A stretch of DNA of 24,628 bases from Nitrospinota bacterium (lineage in GTDB: Bacteria > Nitrospinota > Nitrospinia > JACRGO01): positions 1 through 24,628 of the forward strand of contig JACRGO010000152.1 of the NCBI GenBank assembly GCA_016212295.1. Direction: 5' to 3'. The translations under genes and the position numbers were made by a program. Positions 6,478 through 13,972 of this stretch are shown here, one piece after another (the first letter of the stretch is position 1; each line of letters starts with the position of its first letter). The notes beneath the pieces were generated by a model. That model saw nothing but the letters and a program-made list of their open reading frames with translations, made no database searches and was not told the origin of the DNA.

Positions 6478-7867
6478 TTTCCCAACGGGTATACAGGCCG
6501 TCCAGGACCAATCCGCAGCTATAAACGGCGAAGGGTATCAGGGCCAGCATGGAGCGGTGGATGGTCATCTCATTCTGGAGAAACAGGAAATTATGGGTCA
6601 GTATGTATGGAAGAAGGGAGGCCGCGCAAGCGGCGCCCAGGAATATGAAATTATAACGCAATGGCGGCTCTTTTAAAATTTTCCAGCCCGCTATAATAGT
6701 GAGAAGCAGTCCCAGCCAGAACAGGTCATACTCCCCTTCAAAAAAAAGTTTTTGATACAAATGGTAAAACGCCTCTGGATGGAACTCAAGCGCCGTGCCT
6801 TTGTCACTCTGGTCAAAGGCCAGGCCGAACTTCCATTTAATGGCGATCCACACGGCGTCTACCGCTAACGCCGCTGCCATGTATAGCGCCACCTTTTTGA
6901 AATTTTCCATGATTTTTTCCTTCCGCGAAACCAGGAACAAAAAAAGCGTGAGGAGAATGGACGGAGTGTATAGGACCAACCCCTCGTTTTTCGTCAGGTT
7001 GGCGACCCCAAGCAGGCAGGCGGAGGCGATGAAGTGCGGCCCTTTTCCAGAGTCGAACCACTTGCAAAGATAAATAGCTGACGAGGTGAGGAAGAACGAG
7101 ATTGTGAGGTCCGCGTAATTGCTCGCGGAATGGACCAGAAAGAATGGGACCGAGGCGAGGAGGTAAACAGCAAGGAAGGGGACGAACCTTGAGCGGACGC
7201 CTTTTAAATGGACATAGACCGTGGCCAGGAGCAGGAAGCCGTAAAGTGAGGAGAGGAGTTTAGCCGCTGGCTCGCTCCAGCGCCCAATGGCCGTCATCAC
7301 GTACGCCTTGAGGAGTTGGATGTAGAGCGGATAATGCTTCTTGTGCGACCCGCCCAGAAAGGATTCGCTTTCAGGGTCCATGCTGAGCTTTCCCTCGTAA
7401 AATATGATCTTGGCCCTCAGGTTCCAATGCGTGAAGGCATCGTCGAAGCAGGTGGGCATGTAGAGGACGTGGGACGCCACGAAGACCAGTTTGAAAGCCA
7501 TGATGGAAAGGAAAACGCCTGTCAATATCTTCTGGGCCAAGGTCAATGGGACTTTATTTTCCCCGCCTTCTGAATTACTGGAAGCCTCTCCTCGAAAAAA
7601 AACAGGACGGCCTTGGGAAAAAAGGCACAGGCAGCCCAGTATAAAGGCGATAAGGTATGGGACAAAATGGCCCTTGGAGTAGGAAAGACCGGCGATTCCC
7701 AGGCATAACATATAGACTGTGAGGGTCCCAGTGCCCAAGGCGAAGGAGAGAAGGAATTTCTCACCATAGGAAAACACCCGCTCTTTTTTTTCAATGAAGG
7801 CCACTATGACATAGCCGGAGAAGAGGGGGAGAGAGAGCCCGGTGAAAAAGAGAAGGAGGGTTTTCAT
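6464..7867 (-). CDS. GT-C family glycosyltransferase (ArnT/PMT-like membrane protein)
   Basis: 467 aa with about ten or more hydrophobic segments (5-25, 38-60, 68-86, 112-134, and others through 450). A large first extracytoplasmic loop carries the acidic motif CFDDAFTHWN (140-149; D142, D143), typical of GT-C enzymes using lipid-linked sugar donors. HYPLYIQLLKAYVM (178-191) and NYADLT further on are consistent with the family. Known: GT-C enzymes move a sugar from polyprenyl phosphate to lipid A, protein or glycan at the periplasmic side; the substrate here cannot be told. CAGGA just upstream of the ATG is a plausible ribosome site. The 3' end overlaps the start of the phosphoesterase-cytochrome gene by 14 bp, so the two are probably one operon. 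Confidence 0.8.
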   Translation of the reverse strand: MKTLLLFFTGLSLPLFSGYVIVAFIEKKERVFSYGEKFLLSFALGTGTLTVYMLCLGIAGLSYSKGHFVPYLIAFILGCLCLFSQGRPVFFRGEASSNSEGGENKVPLTLAQKILTGVFLSIMAFKLVFVASHVLYMPTCFDDAFTHWNLRAKIIFYEGKLSMDPESESFLGGSHKKHYPLYIQLLKAYVMTAIGRWSEPAAKLLSSLYGFLLLATVYVHLKGVRSRFVPFLAVYLLASVPFFLVHSASNYADLTISFFLTSSAIYLCKWFDSGKGPHFIASACLLGVANLTKNEGLVLYTPSILLTLFLFLVSRKEKIMENFKKVALYMAAALAVDAVWIAIKWKFGLAFDQSDKGTALEFHPEAFYHLYQKLFFEGEYDLFWLGLLLTIIAGWKILKEPPLRYNFIFLGAACAASLLPYILTHNFLFLQNEMTIHRSMLALIPFAVYSCGLVLDGLYTRWENEKL

Positions 7868-7914
7868 GTTCCTGATATAAATTCATGACACATTGTTTTT
7901 TAGCAAGTATCTCA

Positions 7915-8016
7915 TAGCGCGGCATGGCCGCAACCAAAATAAATTTCGATGTGTTCAAACGTTCGATGTTGATTGCATCAAGAGACATTTATTTTGGCCG
8001 CGGCAATGCCGCGGTA
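7915..8016. repeat. Element bounded by inverted GC hairpins
   Basis: Left unit TAGCGCGGC-atg-GCCGCAACC starts at 7915; the right unit at 7992-8016 is its inverse (GGCCGCGGC-aat-GCCGCGG). Between them are AAATAAATTTCGATGT, TTCAAACGTTCGATG and CAAGAGACATTTATTTT, the last inverse-related to the left AAATAAAT. Related sequence lies at 13239-13389. The right unit overlaps the 3' end of the phospholipase-D-like gene and encodes its last codons. Confidence 0.75.
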
Positions 8017-8612
8017 CGGATATATTCAAGAAAATAGGCGGCCAACTCCTTGGATTCCACCATAAGGCTCGTTTCATTGCTCGTGCTAAGGGCCGTGTGG
8101 CTGAAATTGTGGCTTCCTATAAAGACCAGGCTTCCGTCAATCACCACCAATTTCGCGTGGGTGGTGATTTTTTTGCCGTCGAAGCTCACCTTGATCCCGG
8201 CGGCTTTAAGCTTTTTCGCGGTTTGATGGTTTTGGGCGTTCAGATCGTCATTCCGGTTGTCATTTTCCTCCATCAATACAGACACTTTCACCCCCCTCTT
8301 GGCCGCGTCGATCAGGCCATCCACTATTTTATTGGCAAGGTTATTGGGGCTCTCCGTGGTTTTAAACAGGTACATGCAGATTTCAATTTCCTTTTTGGCC
8401 TCTTTTATCTTGTCAGTCAGGACTTGAAAATATTTTTCATTTTCAAGCGCCTTGACAGGTCCCGTGAACGAACCAAGCCCATGGAGCTCCCCGGCTCTTC
8501 CCGGTAAAGTGGAAAATACCAGGATAATGAGCGTGAAAAAAAATATAAAAATTTTTCGTGTGTCCGGGGCCATGGGTTGAATGCTTAAAATATTCGTTGA
8601 TTTCAAGCGCAT
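7989..8612 (-). CDS. Secreted phospholipase D-like (Nuc-type) protein
   Basis: 207 aa with one complete HKD motif: H152, K154, D159 with G-S-x-N at 166-169 (HAKLVVIDG then FIGSHN). A single HKD in about 200 aa is the size of Nuc-type nucleases, which dimerise to form the active site. Known substrates in the family are DNA or phosphodiesters; which applies here is not shown. A hydrophobic segment at 21-36 followed by GRAGE suggests export. GAGATAAA precedes the ATG at 8612; the in-frame ATG at 8573 is an alternative start with no visible ribosome site. The C-terminal TAALPRPK and the stop codon come from the dispersed hairpin at 7992-8016, so the original end may have been replaced. Confidence 0.85.
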   Translation of the reverse strand: MRLKSTNILSIQPMAPDTRKIFIFFFTLIILVFSTLPGRAGELHGLGSFTGPVKALENEKYFQVLTDKIKEAKKEIEICMYLFKTTESPNNLANKIVDGLIDAAKRGVKVSVLMEENDNRNDDLNAQNHQTAKKLKAAGIKVSFDGKKITTHAKLVVIDGSLVFIGSHNFSHTALSTSNETSLMVESKELAAYFLEYIRTAALPRPK

Positions 8613-8684
8613 TTTATCTCAATTTTATTTTTAACTCAAACATTGCTGTTTTGCTTCCGCAATTCTTTCATGATATTTTGGTAA

Positions 8685-8802
8685 CTTCTAAGGCGCATAG
8701 GCAGAAGGCGCAAAGGACACGAAGAAAGGATTAGAAAAAAACTTTGCGCTCTTTGCGTCTTTGTTGTTAATTCTTATCCTTGGCTGCGGCAACGCCGCGC
8801 TA
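8685..8802. repeat. Dispersed repeats between PLD-like and ldcA genes
   Basis: GGCGCAAAGGACACGAAG (about 8707-8724) faces CTTTGCGCTCTTTGCGTCTT (about 8742-8762), an inverted pair of the CGCAAAGACGCAAAG family. It is followed by an inverse GC hairpin unit at 8780-8802 (GGCTGCGGC-aac-GCCGCGC). No gene is seen in 8613-8825. Confidence 0.7.
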
Positions 8803-8825
8803 TGAATATCAGTGGTGGGAATTAA

Positions 8826-9722
8826 ATGAAAAAAAAAAAGCAAGCGGAAACCGAATTGTCCATCTGCGCGCCGTCCTCCCCTTTCGCGAAAAAGGACCTT
8901 CTCCCTGGAGTGAAGTGGATAAGGTCCCTTGGCTTGAAGGTGTCTTTCCCGGAGGAGATATTCCAATGGAAGGGGCACCTGGCCGGGCCGGACCATGTAC
9001 GCGCCGGGGTATTGCTTAAATCTCTAAAGGAAAGCAGAATTATTGTTGCCGCAAGAGGCGGCGGCGGATGCGGCCGGCTGTATCCCTTGGTCAAAAAAGG
9101 ATTGGCCGCGCTCAAGCCATATTCAAGGCTCATTGTCGGGAGCAGCGACGCCACCTTCCTATATCTTTTTTTCCAATCGCTAAGTCCACAAGCCTTCGTT
9201 TACGGCCCAATGGCGCGCAGGTATGGCAATAGCGAGTTCAAGGGTTTTGAAAAAAAGGTCATGGAAGCGGTATTCCGCGGGACAATAAAATTCCCCCTCC
9301 CCTACCCCGGCCAATTCTCCATTGCCAAGGAAGGCAAGGAAACACAAGGGAGGCTGGACGGCGGAAACCTCACCATACTGGCCTCCTCCCTTGGGACCCC
9401 TTACGAATGGAAGCCCAAGGGGAATATTTTATATATCGAAGACGTTAATGAGCAATTGTACCGGATTGACCGGATGTTGACCCAGTTGGGCCATGCCGGT
9501 AAATTCAAGGGCTTCAAGGCGGTTTTGGTTGGAAGGATGGACGGGCCGTCGGATCCCGCATGGATATCGCTCAAGGAATGCTTCCTGGAACATTTCGGGA
9601 AGATGGAAGGTCCTGTCCTGGCCAGGATACCCACCGGCCACGGCAAGATCCAATGGCCTTTTTTCCTTGGAGGGGAGTATTCAGCGGGAAAGGAGATTAT
9701 TTGCTTGGATGCGTATTGTTAA
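8826..9722 (+). CDS. ldcA: LD-carboxypeptidase (peptidase S66, LdcA-type)
   Basis: 298 aa, cytoplasmic, no signal peptide. S66 landmarks: ARGGGGCGRLYP (76-87) in place of the usual ARGGYGSxRLL, SSDAT with nucleophile S107, LDGGNLTIL (178-185), acid E205 in IEDVNEQLYRIDRML (204-218), and H272 in PTGHGKIQWPF. The Ser-Glu-His triad is therefore intact. Known: LdcA removes the terminal D-Ala from murein tetrapeptides during peptidoglycan recycling. GGTGGG about 8 bases upstream of the ATG may be the ribosome site; the start codon is followed directly by a poly-Lys/poly-A run. It converges on speA with a 19-bp gap and no evident terminator between them. The gene symbol is by family only. Confidence 0.88.
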   Translation: MKKKKQAETELSICAPSSPFAKKDLLPGVKWIRSLGLKVSFPEEIFQWKGHLAGPDHVRAGVLLKSLKESRIIVAARGGGGCGRLYPLVKKGLAALKPYSRLIVGSSDATFLYLFFQSLSPQAFVYGPMARRYGNSEFKGFEKKVMEAVFRGTIKFPLPYPGQFSIAKEGKETQGRLDGGNLTILASSLGTPYEWKPKGNILYIEDVNEQLYRIDRMLTQLGHAGKFKGFKAVLVGRMDGPSDPAWISLKECFLEHFGKMEGPVLARIPTGHGKIQWPFFLGGEYSAGKEIICLDAYC

Positions 9723-9741
9723 CGATAAGCCTTGTAAAAGA

Positions 9742-11691
9742 CTACATATTTTCCAGATAAGTATAGCCCCTAAGGCGCTGGTCGTAAATCCTCAGTAATT
9801 GGGCGGATTCCTTGATCGTGATCATTTTTTTCTGGACTCCTTTTTCCACCTTTTTCCTCAAGCGGTTATACAGGTCGTCCCTTTGATAATCCACGTAACT
9901 GATTACGTCCCTTACCGAGTCCCCATGAATTACCTGGTCTATTTCATATTCGCCGTCCTCTCCTATGGAGATGTGGACTGTGTTCGGGTCGCCGAAGAGA
10001 TTATGCAGGTCCCCAAGGCTTTCCTGGTAGGCGCCTAGCAGGAAGACCCCCATGTAGTAAGGCTGGTCCTGCTTCAGTTCATGCACCTCCAGAGTGTCCT
10101 TCACGTCCCGCAAATCTATGAACTGGTCGAATTTTCCGTCCGAGTCGCAGGTTATATCAGCGAAGGTGGCCTTTTTAACCGGCTGCTGTTGCAGCCTGTG
10201 GATGGGAATTATGGGGAAGAGCTGCCTTACCGCCCAATGGTCAGGGGCGGACTGGAAAAGGGAAAAATTGCCGTAATAGGTGTCTGACAGAAAAGACTCC
10301 AGTCCTTCCAATTCGTCCGGGACATAGTCAAGGGTCTCAACGATCCTCGCTATTTTCCTGCATATATTCCAGAACAACTCCTCGATCTTGGCGCGTTCAG
10401 GAAGGGAGAGATAGCCCAGGTTGAACATCAAGAGGGCCTCGTCCTTGCACTGTATTGCGTCGTGGTACGCCTCCTGAAAACTCTTCCTGCTTATGCTTTT
10501 GTCGATCTCCATGAGGTCCTTGAGGGAATCCGACATCTCCTTTTCGGCCTTGTCCTTATAAGTGAAATTCATGTTGCCGAGGCCGGAGGCGCCGAGGATA
10601 TCGAAAATCAGGACCGAATGGTGGGCGACTATGGCCCTGCCGCACTCCGTGACTATGTGCGGGTGCTTGATCTTTTCCTCCTTGCAGGCCGCGTGAATGG
10701 CGCTCACTATGTCATAAGCGTATTCCTGCATTGTGTAGTTGGTGCTGGACGCGAAATTCGTCTTGCTCCCGTCATAGTCGACTCCCAGCCCCCCGCCGAC
10801 GTCGAAATACTTAAGCGGGACCCCCAGCTTGCATATCTCCACGAAAATTCTCGTGCCTTCGGTCAGGGCAGTCTTGATGCTCTGAATGGCGGTGATCTGC
10901 GACCCTATGTGGTAATGCAGCAATTGAAAGCAGTCCAGCATGCGGTTTTTCTTGAGTATCTCTATGGCCACGAGGAGTTCGGAGGTGAAGAGGCCGAACT
11001 TGGATTTATCGCCCCCTGATGATTCCCATTTCCCCTTGCCCAGGGAGGAAAGTTTAACGCGGATCCCCAATACCGGCCGTATGCTGTACCGCTTGGAAAC
11101 CTGGATCACGAGGTCCAGTTCGCTCAACTTCTCAATGACTATGATGACCTTTTTCCCCACCTTGGAGGCGAGGAGGGCCATCTCGATGAATTCCATGTCC
11201 TTATAGCCGTTGCAGATGATGAGCGAGTTCGGGTTTTCGCTGAAGGCGAGCGCGATCATAAGCTCCGGCTTGCTCCCTGCCTCCAGGCCGAAACTGTATT
11301 TCGACCCGAACCGTATTATTTCCTCCATTACCTGGCATTGCTGGTTCACCTTCATTGGATACACCCCCAGGTATTCCCCCTGGTATTTATACTCCTCCAT
11401 TGCCTTTTGAAAGCACTGAATGAGCTGCTCCAGCCTTTTGGCCAGGATGTCCGTGAAGCGCAGCAGCACGGGCAATTGGATCCCGCGCAGATTGATGTCC
11501 TCCACGAGTTCCTTCAGGTCGATTTCCCCCCCGTCTGCCAGGAGAGGCCGGACCACGATATTCCCCTTCTTATTTATATCGAAAAAGTTAAGCCCCCACT
11601 CCCGGATGTTGTACAACTCCAGGGCCTCGTCTATGGTCCATCGCTTGATGGAGGTCTTTTCCTTCTTTTTTATGCCTTTTGGCCGCATCAT
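9742..11691 (-). CDS. speA: Biosynthetic arginine decarboxylase
   Basis: 649 aa, normal length for SpeA. The PLP lysine is K114 in YLGVYPMKVNQQ. Other signatures: FGLEAGSKPEL, LICNGYKD, KFGL at the substrate pocket, QLLHYHIGSQI, FDVGGGLGVDYDGS, IVTECGRAIVAHHSVLI and the C-terminal DITCDSDGKFDQFID. Known: it converts arginine to agmatine, the first step to putrescine and spermidine; cytoplasmic, Mg2+ and PLP dependent. Two consecutive ATGs (11691, 11688) are possible starts, neither with a clear Shine-Dalgarno. A good sigma-70-like promoter sits 30-60 bases upstream. It stands alone and divergent from the 69-aa gene. Long plus-strand frames across it are shadows. Confidence 0.96.
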   Translation of the reverse strand: MMRPKGIKKKEKTSIKRWTIDEALELYNIREWGLNFFDINKKGNIVVRPLLADGGEIDLKELVEDINLRGIQLPVLLRFTDILAKRLEQLIQCFQKAMEEYKYQGEYLGVYPMKVNQQCQVMEEIIRFGSKYSFGLEAGSKPELMIALAFSENPNSLIICNGYKDMEFIEMALLASKVGKKVIIVIEKLSELDLVIQVSKRYSIRPVLGIRVKLSSLGKGKWESSGGDKSKFGLFTSELLVAIEILKKNRMLDCFQLLHYHIGSQITAIQSIKTALTEGTRIFVEICKLGVPLKYFDVGGGLGVDYDGSKTNFASSTNYTMQEYAYDIVSAIHAACKEEKIKHPHIVTECGRAIVAHHSVLIFDILGASGLGNMNFTYKDKAEKEMSDSLKDLMEIDKSISRKSFQEAYHDAIQCKDEALLMFNLGYLSLPERAKIEELFWNICRKIARIVETLDYVPDELEGLESFLSDTYYGNFSLFQSAPDHWAVRQLFPIIPIHRLQQQPVKKATFADITCDSDGKFDQFIDLRDVKDTLEVHELKQDQPYYMGVFLLGAYQESLGDLHNLFGDPNTVHISIGEDGEYEIDQVIHGDSVRDVISYVDYQRDDLYNRLRKKVEKGVQKKMITIKESAQLLRIYDQRLRGYTYLENM

Positions 11692-11725
11692 GATTTATGG
11701 TGAAAAAATTAAAGTTCTGTATGTT

Positions 11726-11755
11726 ATTATAAACTTCGCGAAATAGCAATGTAAA
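11726..11755 (-). promoter_or_regulatory. Promoter for speA
   Basis: On the minus strand TTTACA (11755-11750), an 18-bp spacer and TATAAT (11731-11726) match sigma-70 consensus closely, leaving a leader of about 28 nt to the ATG. The spacer contains a TTCGCGAA palindrome (11735-11742) that could be an operator. Confidence 0.65.
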
Positions 11756-11762
11756 AAATATT

Positions 11763-11791
11763 TTGAAATATTCCGGAAAAAGTATTATATT
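11763..11791 (+). promoter_or_regulatory. Promoter for the 69-aa small protein gene
   Basis: TTGAAA (11763-11768), 17-bp spacer, TATATT (11786-11791), followed by AGGAG at 11803-11807 and ATG at 11816. It is back-to-back with the speA promoter, whose -35 box lies 8 bp away. Confidence 0.65.
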
Positions 11792-11815
11792 TTTTAGTGG
11801 ACAGGAGATATAATA

Positions 11816-12025
11816 ATGCCCAGTTCACTTGGAAATGTAGGCGACGCTAACATAGCGGCCGTGGAAAGGCAGGCCCAAAAGAGGGAAAGCGCCTCGCGCG
11901 AAAGGGACGCCGCCTTTATACAGCAAATCAACAGCCGGACCGTCCACGGCTCCGATGAAAGAAGACGCAGGCAGGTGGAATCGGTTGAGTCGAGCAAGGG
12001 ACAAAATATAAGCATCAATGCATGA
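11816..12025 (+). CDS. Small charged hypothetical protein, 69 aa
   Basis: MPSSLGNVGDANIAAVERQ and onward: no Cys, no Trp, no membrane segment. The centre is rich in Arg, Glu and Gln (AQKRESASRERDAAF), probably one amphipathic helix followed by a disordered Ser-rich tail. I do not recognise the family. Expression signals are strong: AGGAG eight bases upstream and a good sigma-70-like promoter. Codon use resembles the neighbouring genes, unlike an accidental frame. The opposing 80-aa minus-strand frame lacks such signals and is rejected. It is divergent from speA. Function unknown; the size and charge would suit a regulatory or nucleic-acid-binding peptide, but that is only a guess. Confidence 0.6.
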   Translation: MPSSLGNVGDANIAAVERQAQKRESASRERDAAFIQQINSRTVHGSDERRRRQVESVESSKGQNISINA

Positions 12026-12038
12026 GCGCTTTCCATTT

Positions 12039-12275
12039 AAAATTTCAGATTTGAGATTTCAAATTTCAGATTTAAATCAGCAATTCTCGTTGAATTGTCA
12101 CGGGCTTGAGATTGCTTCGCTTCGCTCGCAACGACAAAAATGGTTTTCGTGATGTCATTGCGAGGCGCGCCTTTCAGCGCCGCGGCAATCTCGCTTTTTC
12201 ACCGAGAATTGCTGGATTTAAATCCACTATCCGAAATCCGAAATTTCTTTGTGTCCTTGGTGGTTAAAAAAATCT
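12039..12275. repeat. Nested inverted repeats of the TTGCGAG...GCAATCTC type
   Basis: Outer arms 12069-12089 (ending CAGCAATTCTCG) and 12203-12224 (CGAGAATTGCTG and onward) match except for one inserted base. Inside, GAGATTGCTTCGCTTCGCTC (from 12108) faces TGTCATTGCGAGGCGCG and CGGCAATCTCG (12154-12193), a pattern widespread as a short non-coding repeat in bacterial genomes. Flanks are AAATTTCAGATTT-type simple repeats and a CTTTGTGTCCTTGGTGG copy. No gene is seen in 12026-12278. Confidence 0.8.
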
Positions 12276-12278
12276 TGC

Positions 12279-13238
12279 CTAAACTATCCCCGCCTTTAGT
12301 ATGTCGTGCAAATGGATCAGTCCAACCGGCCTCTTCCCGTCGTCGGAAACAATCAAGGCCGTAATTGAATGGCTCTCCATTATCTGTAACGCCTTCGCGG
12401 CCAGGGCGTCCCTTTCAATGGTCTTCGGATTTCTTCCCATTACGTCGCCTGCGCATTTCTCCAGAATGTCCTTATGGGTTTCCAGGGCCCTGCGCAAATC
12501 TCCGTCGGTTATGACCCCCGCGATCAGTCCATTCACGTCAACGACAATAGCGGTCCCCATCTTCTTTCTGGATATTTCCATGATCGTGTCCTTTATCCCC
12601 ACGCTTTCCTTGACCAACGGAAGCTGGTCGCCGACATGCATGAGGTCCTCCACTTTCGTCAATAATTTGCGCCCCAGCGTCCCACCAGGATGAAACACCG
12701 CGAAGTCCTCTTCCTTGAAACCTCTTTTGTCCAGCAGGGCAATGGCAAGGGCGTCCCCCATTGCCAGGGCGGCGGTGGTGCTTGCGGTTGGGACCAGGTT
12801 AAGCGGACACGCCTCTTCCGCGACGGAAATATCAAGGACTATATCGCTTCTTTTCGCGAGGGTGGACCCGGTTTTTCCGGTCATGGCCACCAGGGGGAGG
12901 TTGAAGCGTTTGATGGTGGGAAGGAGTTGAAGAATCTCGTCCGTTTCCCCGCTGTTGGAGATGGCGATAATAAGGTCGTCCTTCACCACCATCCCAAGGT
13001 CTCCGTGGACCCCCTCTGCGGGATGGAGGAAAAAGGCCGGTACCCCTATGCTGGCCAGGGTGGAGGCTATTTTTTTCCCTATCAGGCCGGACTTGCCCAT
13101 GCCGGTGATCACCACCCTGCCGCGGCATCTGTCCATGGCCTCCACCGCCTTTTCAAATTTCTCGTCCAGACGGTCGATAAGGCCGGCAACGGCCTGGCTT
13201 TCTATCCGCAAAACTTTTTTTCCGGTTTCAATTACCAT
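12279..13238 (-). CDS. kdsD: D-arabinose-5-phosphate isomerase (KpsF/GutQ family)
   Basis: 319 aa from the ATG at 13238 (MVIETGKKVL). N-terminal SIS domain: GMGKSG (46-51), HPAEGVHGDLG (72-82), SNSGETDE (94-101), FHPGGTLGRKLL (182-193). Two CBS domains fill 195-319 (VEDLMHVGDQLP, GVITDGDLRRAL, VGLIHLHDILKAGIV). Known: interconverts ribulose-5-P and arabinose-5-P, feeding KDO synthesis for the LPS inner core; the CBS pair may sense a nucleotide or sugar ligand. The few codons upstream of 13238 lie in a degenerate repeat hairpin, and no strong ribosome site is visible because the repeat abuts the start codon. It is transcribed in the same direction as tsaE but separated by about 210 bp of repeats. 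Confidence 0.93.
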   Translation of the reverse strand: MVIETGKKVLRIESQAVAGLIDRLDEKFEKAVEAMDRCRGRVVITGMGKSGLIGKKIASTLASIGVPAFFLHPAEGVHGDLGMVVKDDLIIAISNSGETDEILQLLPTIKRFNLPLVAMTGKTGSTLAKRSDIVLDISVAEEACPLNLVPTASTTAALAMGDALAIALLDKRGFKEEDFAVFHPGGTLGRKLLTKVEDLMHVGDQLPLVKESVGIKDTIMEISRKKMGTAIVVDVNGLIAGVITDGDLRRALETHKDILEKCAGDVMGRNPKTIERDALAAKALQIMESHSITALIVSDDGKRPVGLIHLHDILKAGIV

Positions 13239-13441
13239 AGCGCGACATATCCGCAATTAAAATAAATTTCGATGTATTCAAACGTTCGATGAGATTACTA
13301 AGTTCAGAAATTTATATTTTCCGCTTGAAATAAATTCAGCGATGCATGCTGCAAGAGAAATTTATTTTGATTTCGGACATGCGCGCTCCAAGAAGCGGTT
13401 GAAAACTTGCGCGGAAAACATAAATTTCTGAACTTAGTAAT
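13239..13441. repeat. Interlocking inverted repeats between kdsD and tsaE
   Basis: Pair 1: a degenerate GC hairpin at 13239-13257 and its inverse at about 13371-13389, with AAATAAATTTCGATGT and CAAGAGAAATTTATTTT inside, resembling the 7915-8016 element. Pair 2: arms 13294-13324 and 13411-13441 match at 30 of 31 positions (ATTACTAAGTTCAGAAATTT at the left end). The two pairs overlap rather than nest, so each structure excludes the other. No coding capacity and no clear target duplication. Confidence 0.8.
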
Positions 13442-13450
13442 ATATAACAC

Positions 13451-13891
13451 CTAACGCGGCGTCGCCGCAACCGGAAGAGAAATTGAAATCTTCCTTTCGC
13501 TTTCAGAAACTTCCTCAATGAAAATATCGATACGGTTTTCTGGAAGCAGAGGACCCAGCCTCTCCGGCCATTCAACGGCGCAAACGCCCTCTCCAAGAAA
13601 ATATTCGCTTAGTCCAAGTTCCTCGATTTCTCCGGTATCGGAAAGGCGGTAAAAATCAAAATGATGCAGTGGAGGGCTTCCCCGGTAGGTAAGGAGGATG
13701 GTAAAAGTGGGGCTCCTGACATACTCCCTCTCGCTTATTCCCAAACCCGAGGCGATGCCCTTTATAAGGCAGGTTTTCCCGGACCCCAGTTCCCCGAATA
13801 CACAAACCACGTCCCCTTTTTTTAGTCCGAGGCCGATTTTTTTCCCAAGCTCCAGGGTTTCTTCAGGATTGCGGGTTGTGTAAGTTTCCAT
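13451..13891 (-). CDS. tsaE: tRNA t6A biosynthesis ATPase TsaE
   Basis: 146 aa. Walker A GELGSGKT (33-40), SPTF (60-63), HFDFYRL (77-83) and VEWPERLG (106-113) are all in register for TsaE/YjeE. Known: the ATPase partner of TsaB-TsaD in N6-threonylcarbamoyl-adenosine formation at position 37 of ANN-decoding tRNAs; cytoplasmic. The last residues (VAATPR) and the TAG stop are encoded by a GC hairpin copy at 13452-13473, so the native C-terminus has been capped by repeat sequence. It is divergent from the heptosyltransferase gene, with 81 bp between start codons. Confidence 0.95.
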   Translation of the reverse strand: METYTTRNPEETLELGKKIGLGLKKGDVVCVFGELGSGKTCLIKGIASGLGISEREYVRSPTFTILLTYRGSPPLHHFDFYRLSDTGEIEELGLSEYFLGEGVCAVEWPERLGPLLPENRIDIFIEEVSESERKISISLPVAATPR

Positions 13892-13972
13892 TGGCTGTAA
13901 TAAATTCTACCTTTTTTTCGCTCAGCTTAAAATAGTAAGATGAATTAACCTTTGTGCCTTTGTGGTGAGAAA

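Noticed and set aside
10462-11019. 185-codon plus-strand frame
   Set aside because: Antisense to speA, whose identity is certain; the frame is a by-product of codon bias.
11794-12036. 80-codon minus-strand frame opposite the 69-aa gene
   Set aside because: It lacks a ribosome site and promoter, whereas the plus strand has both.
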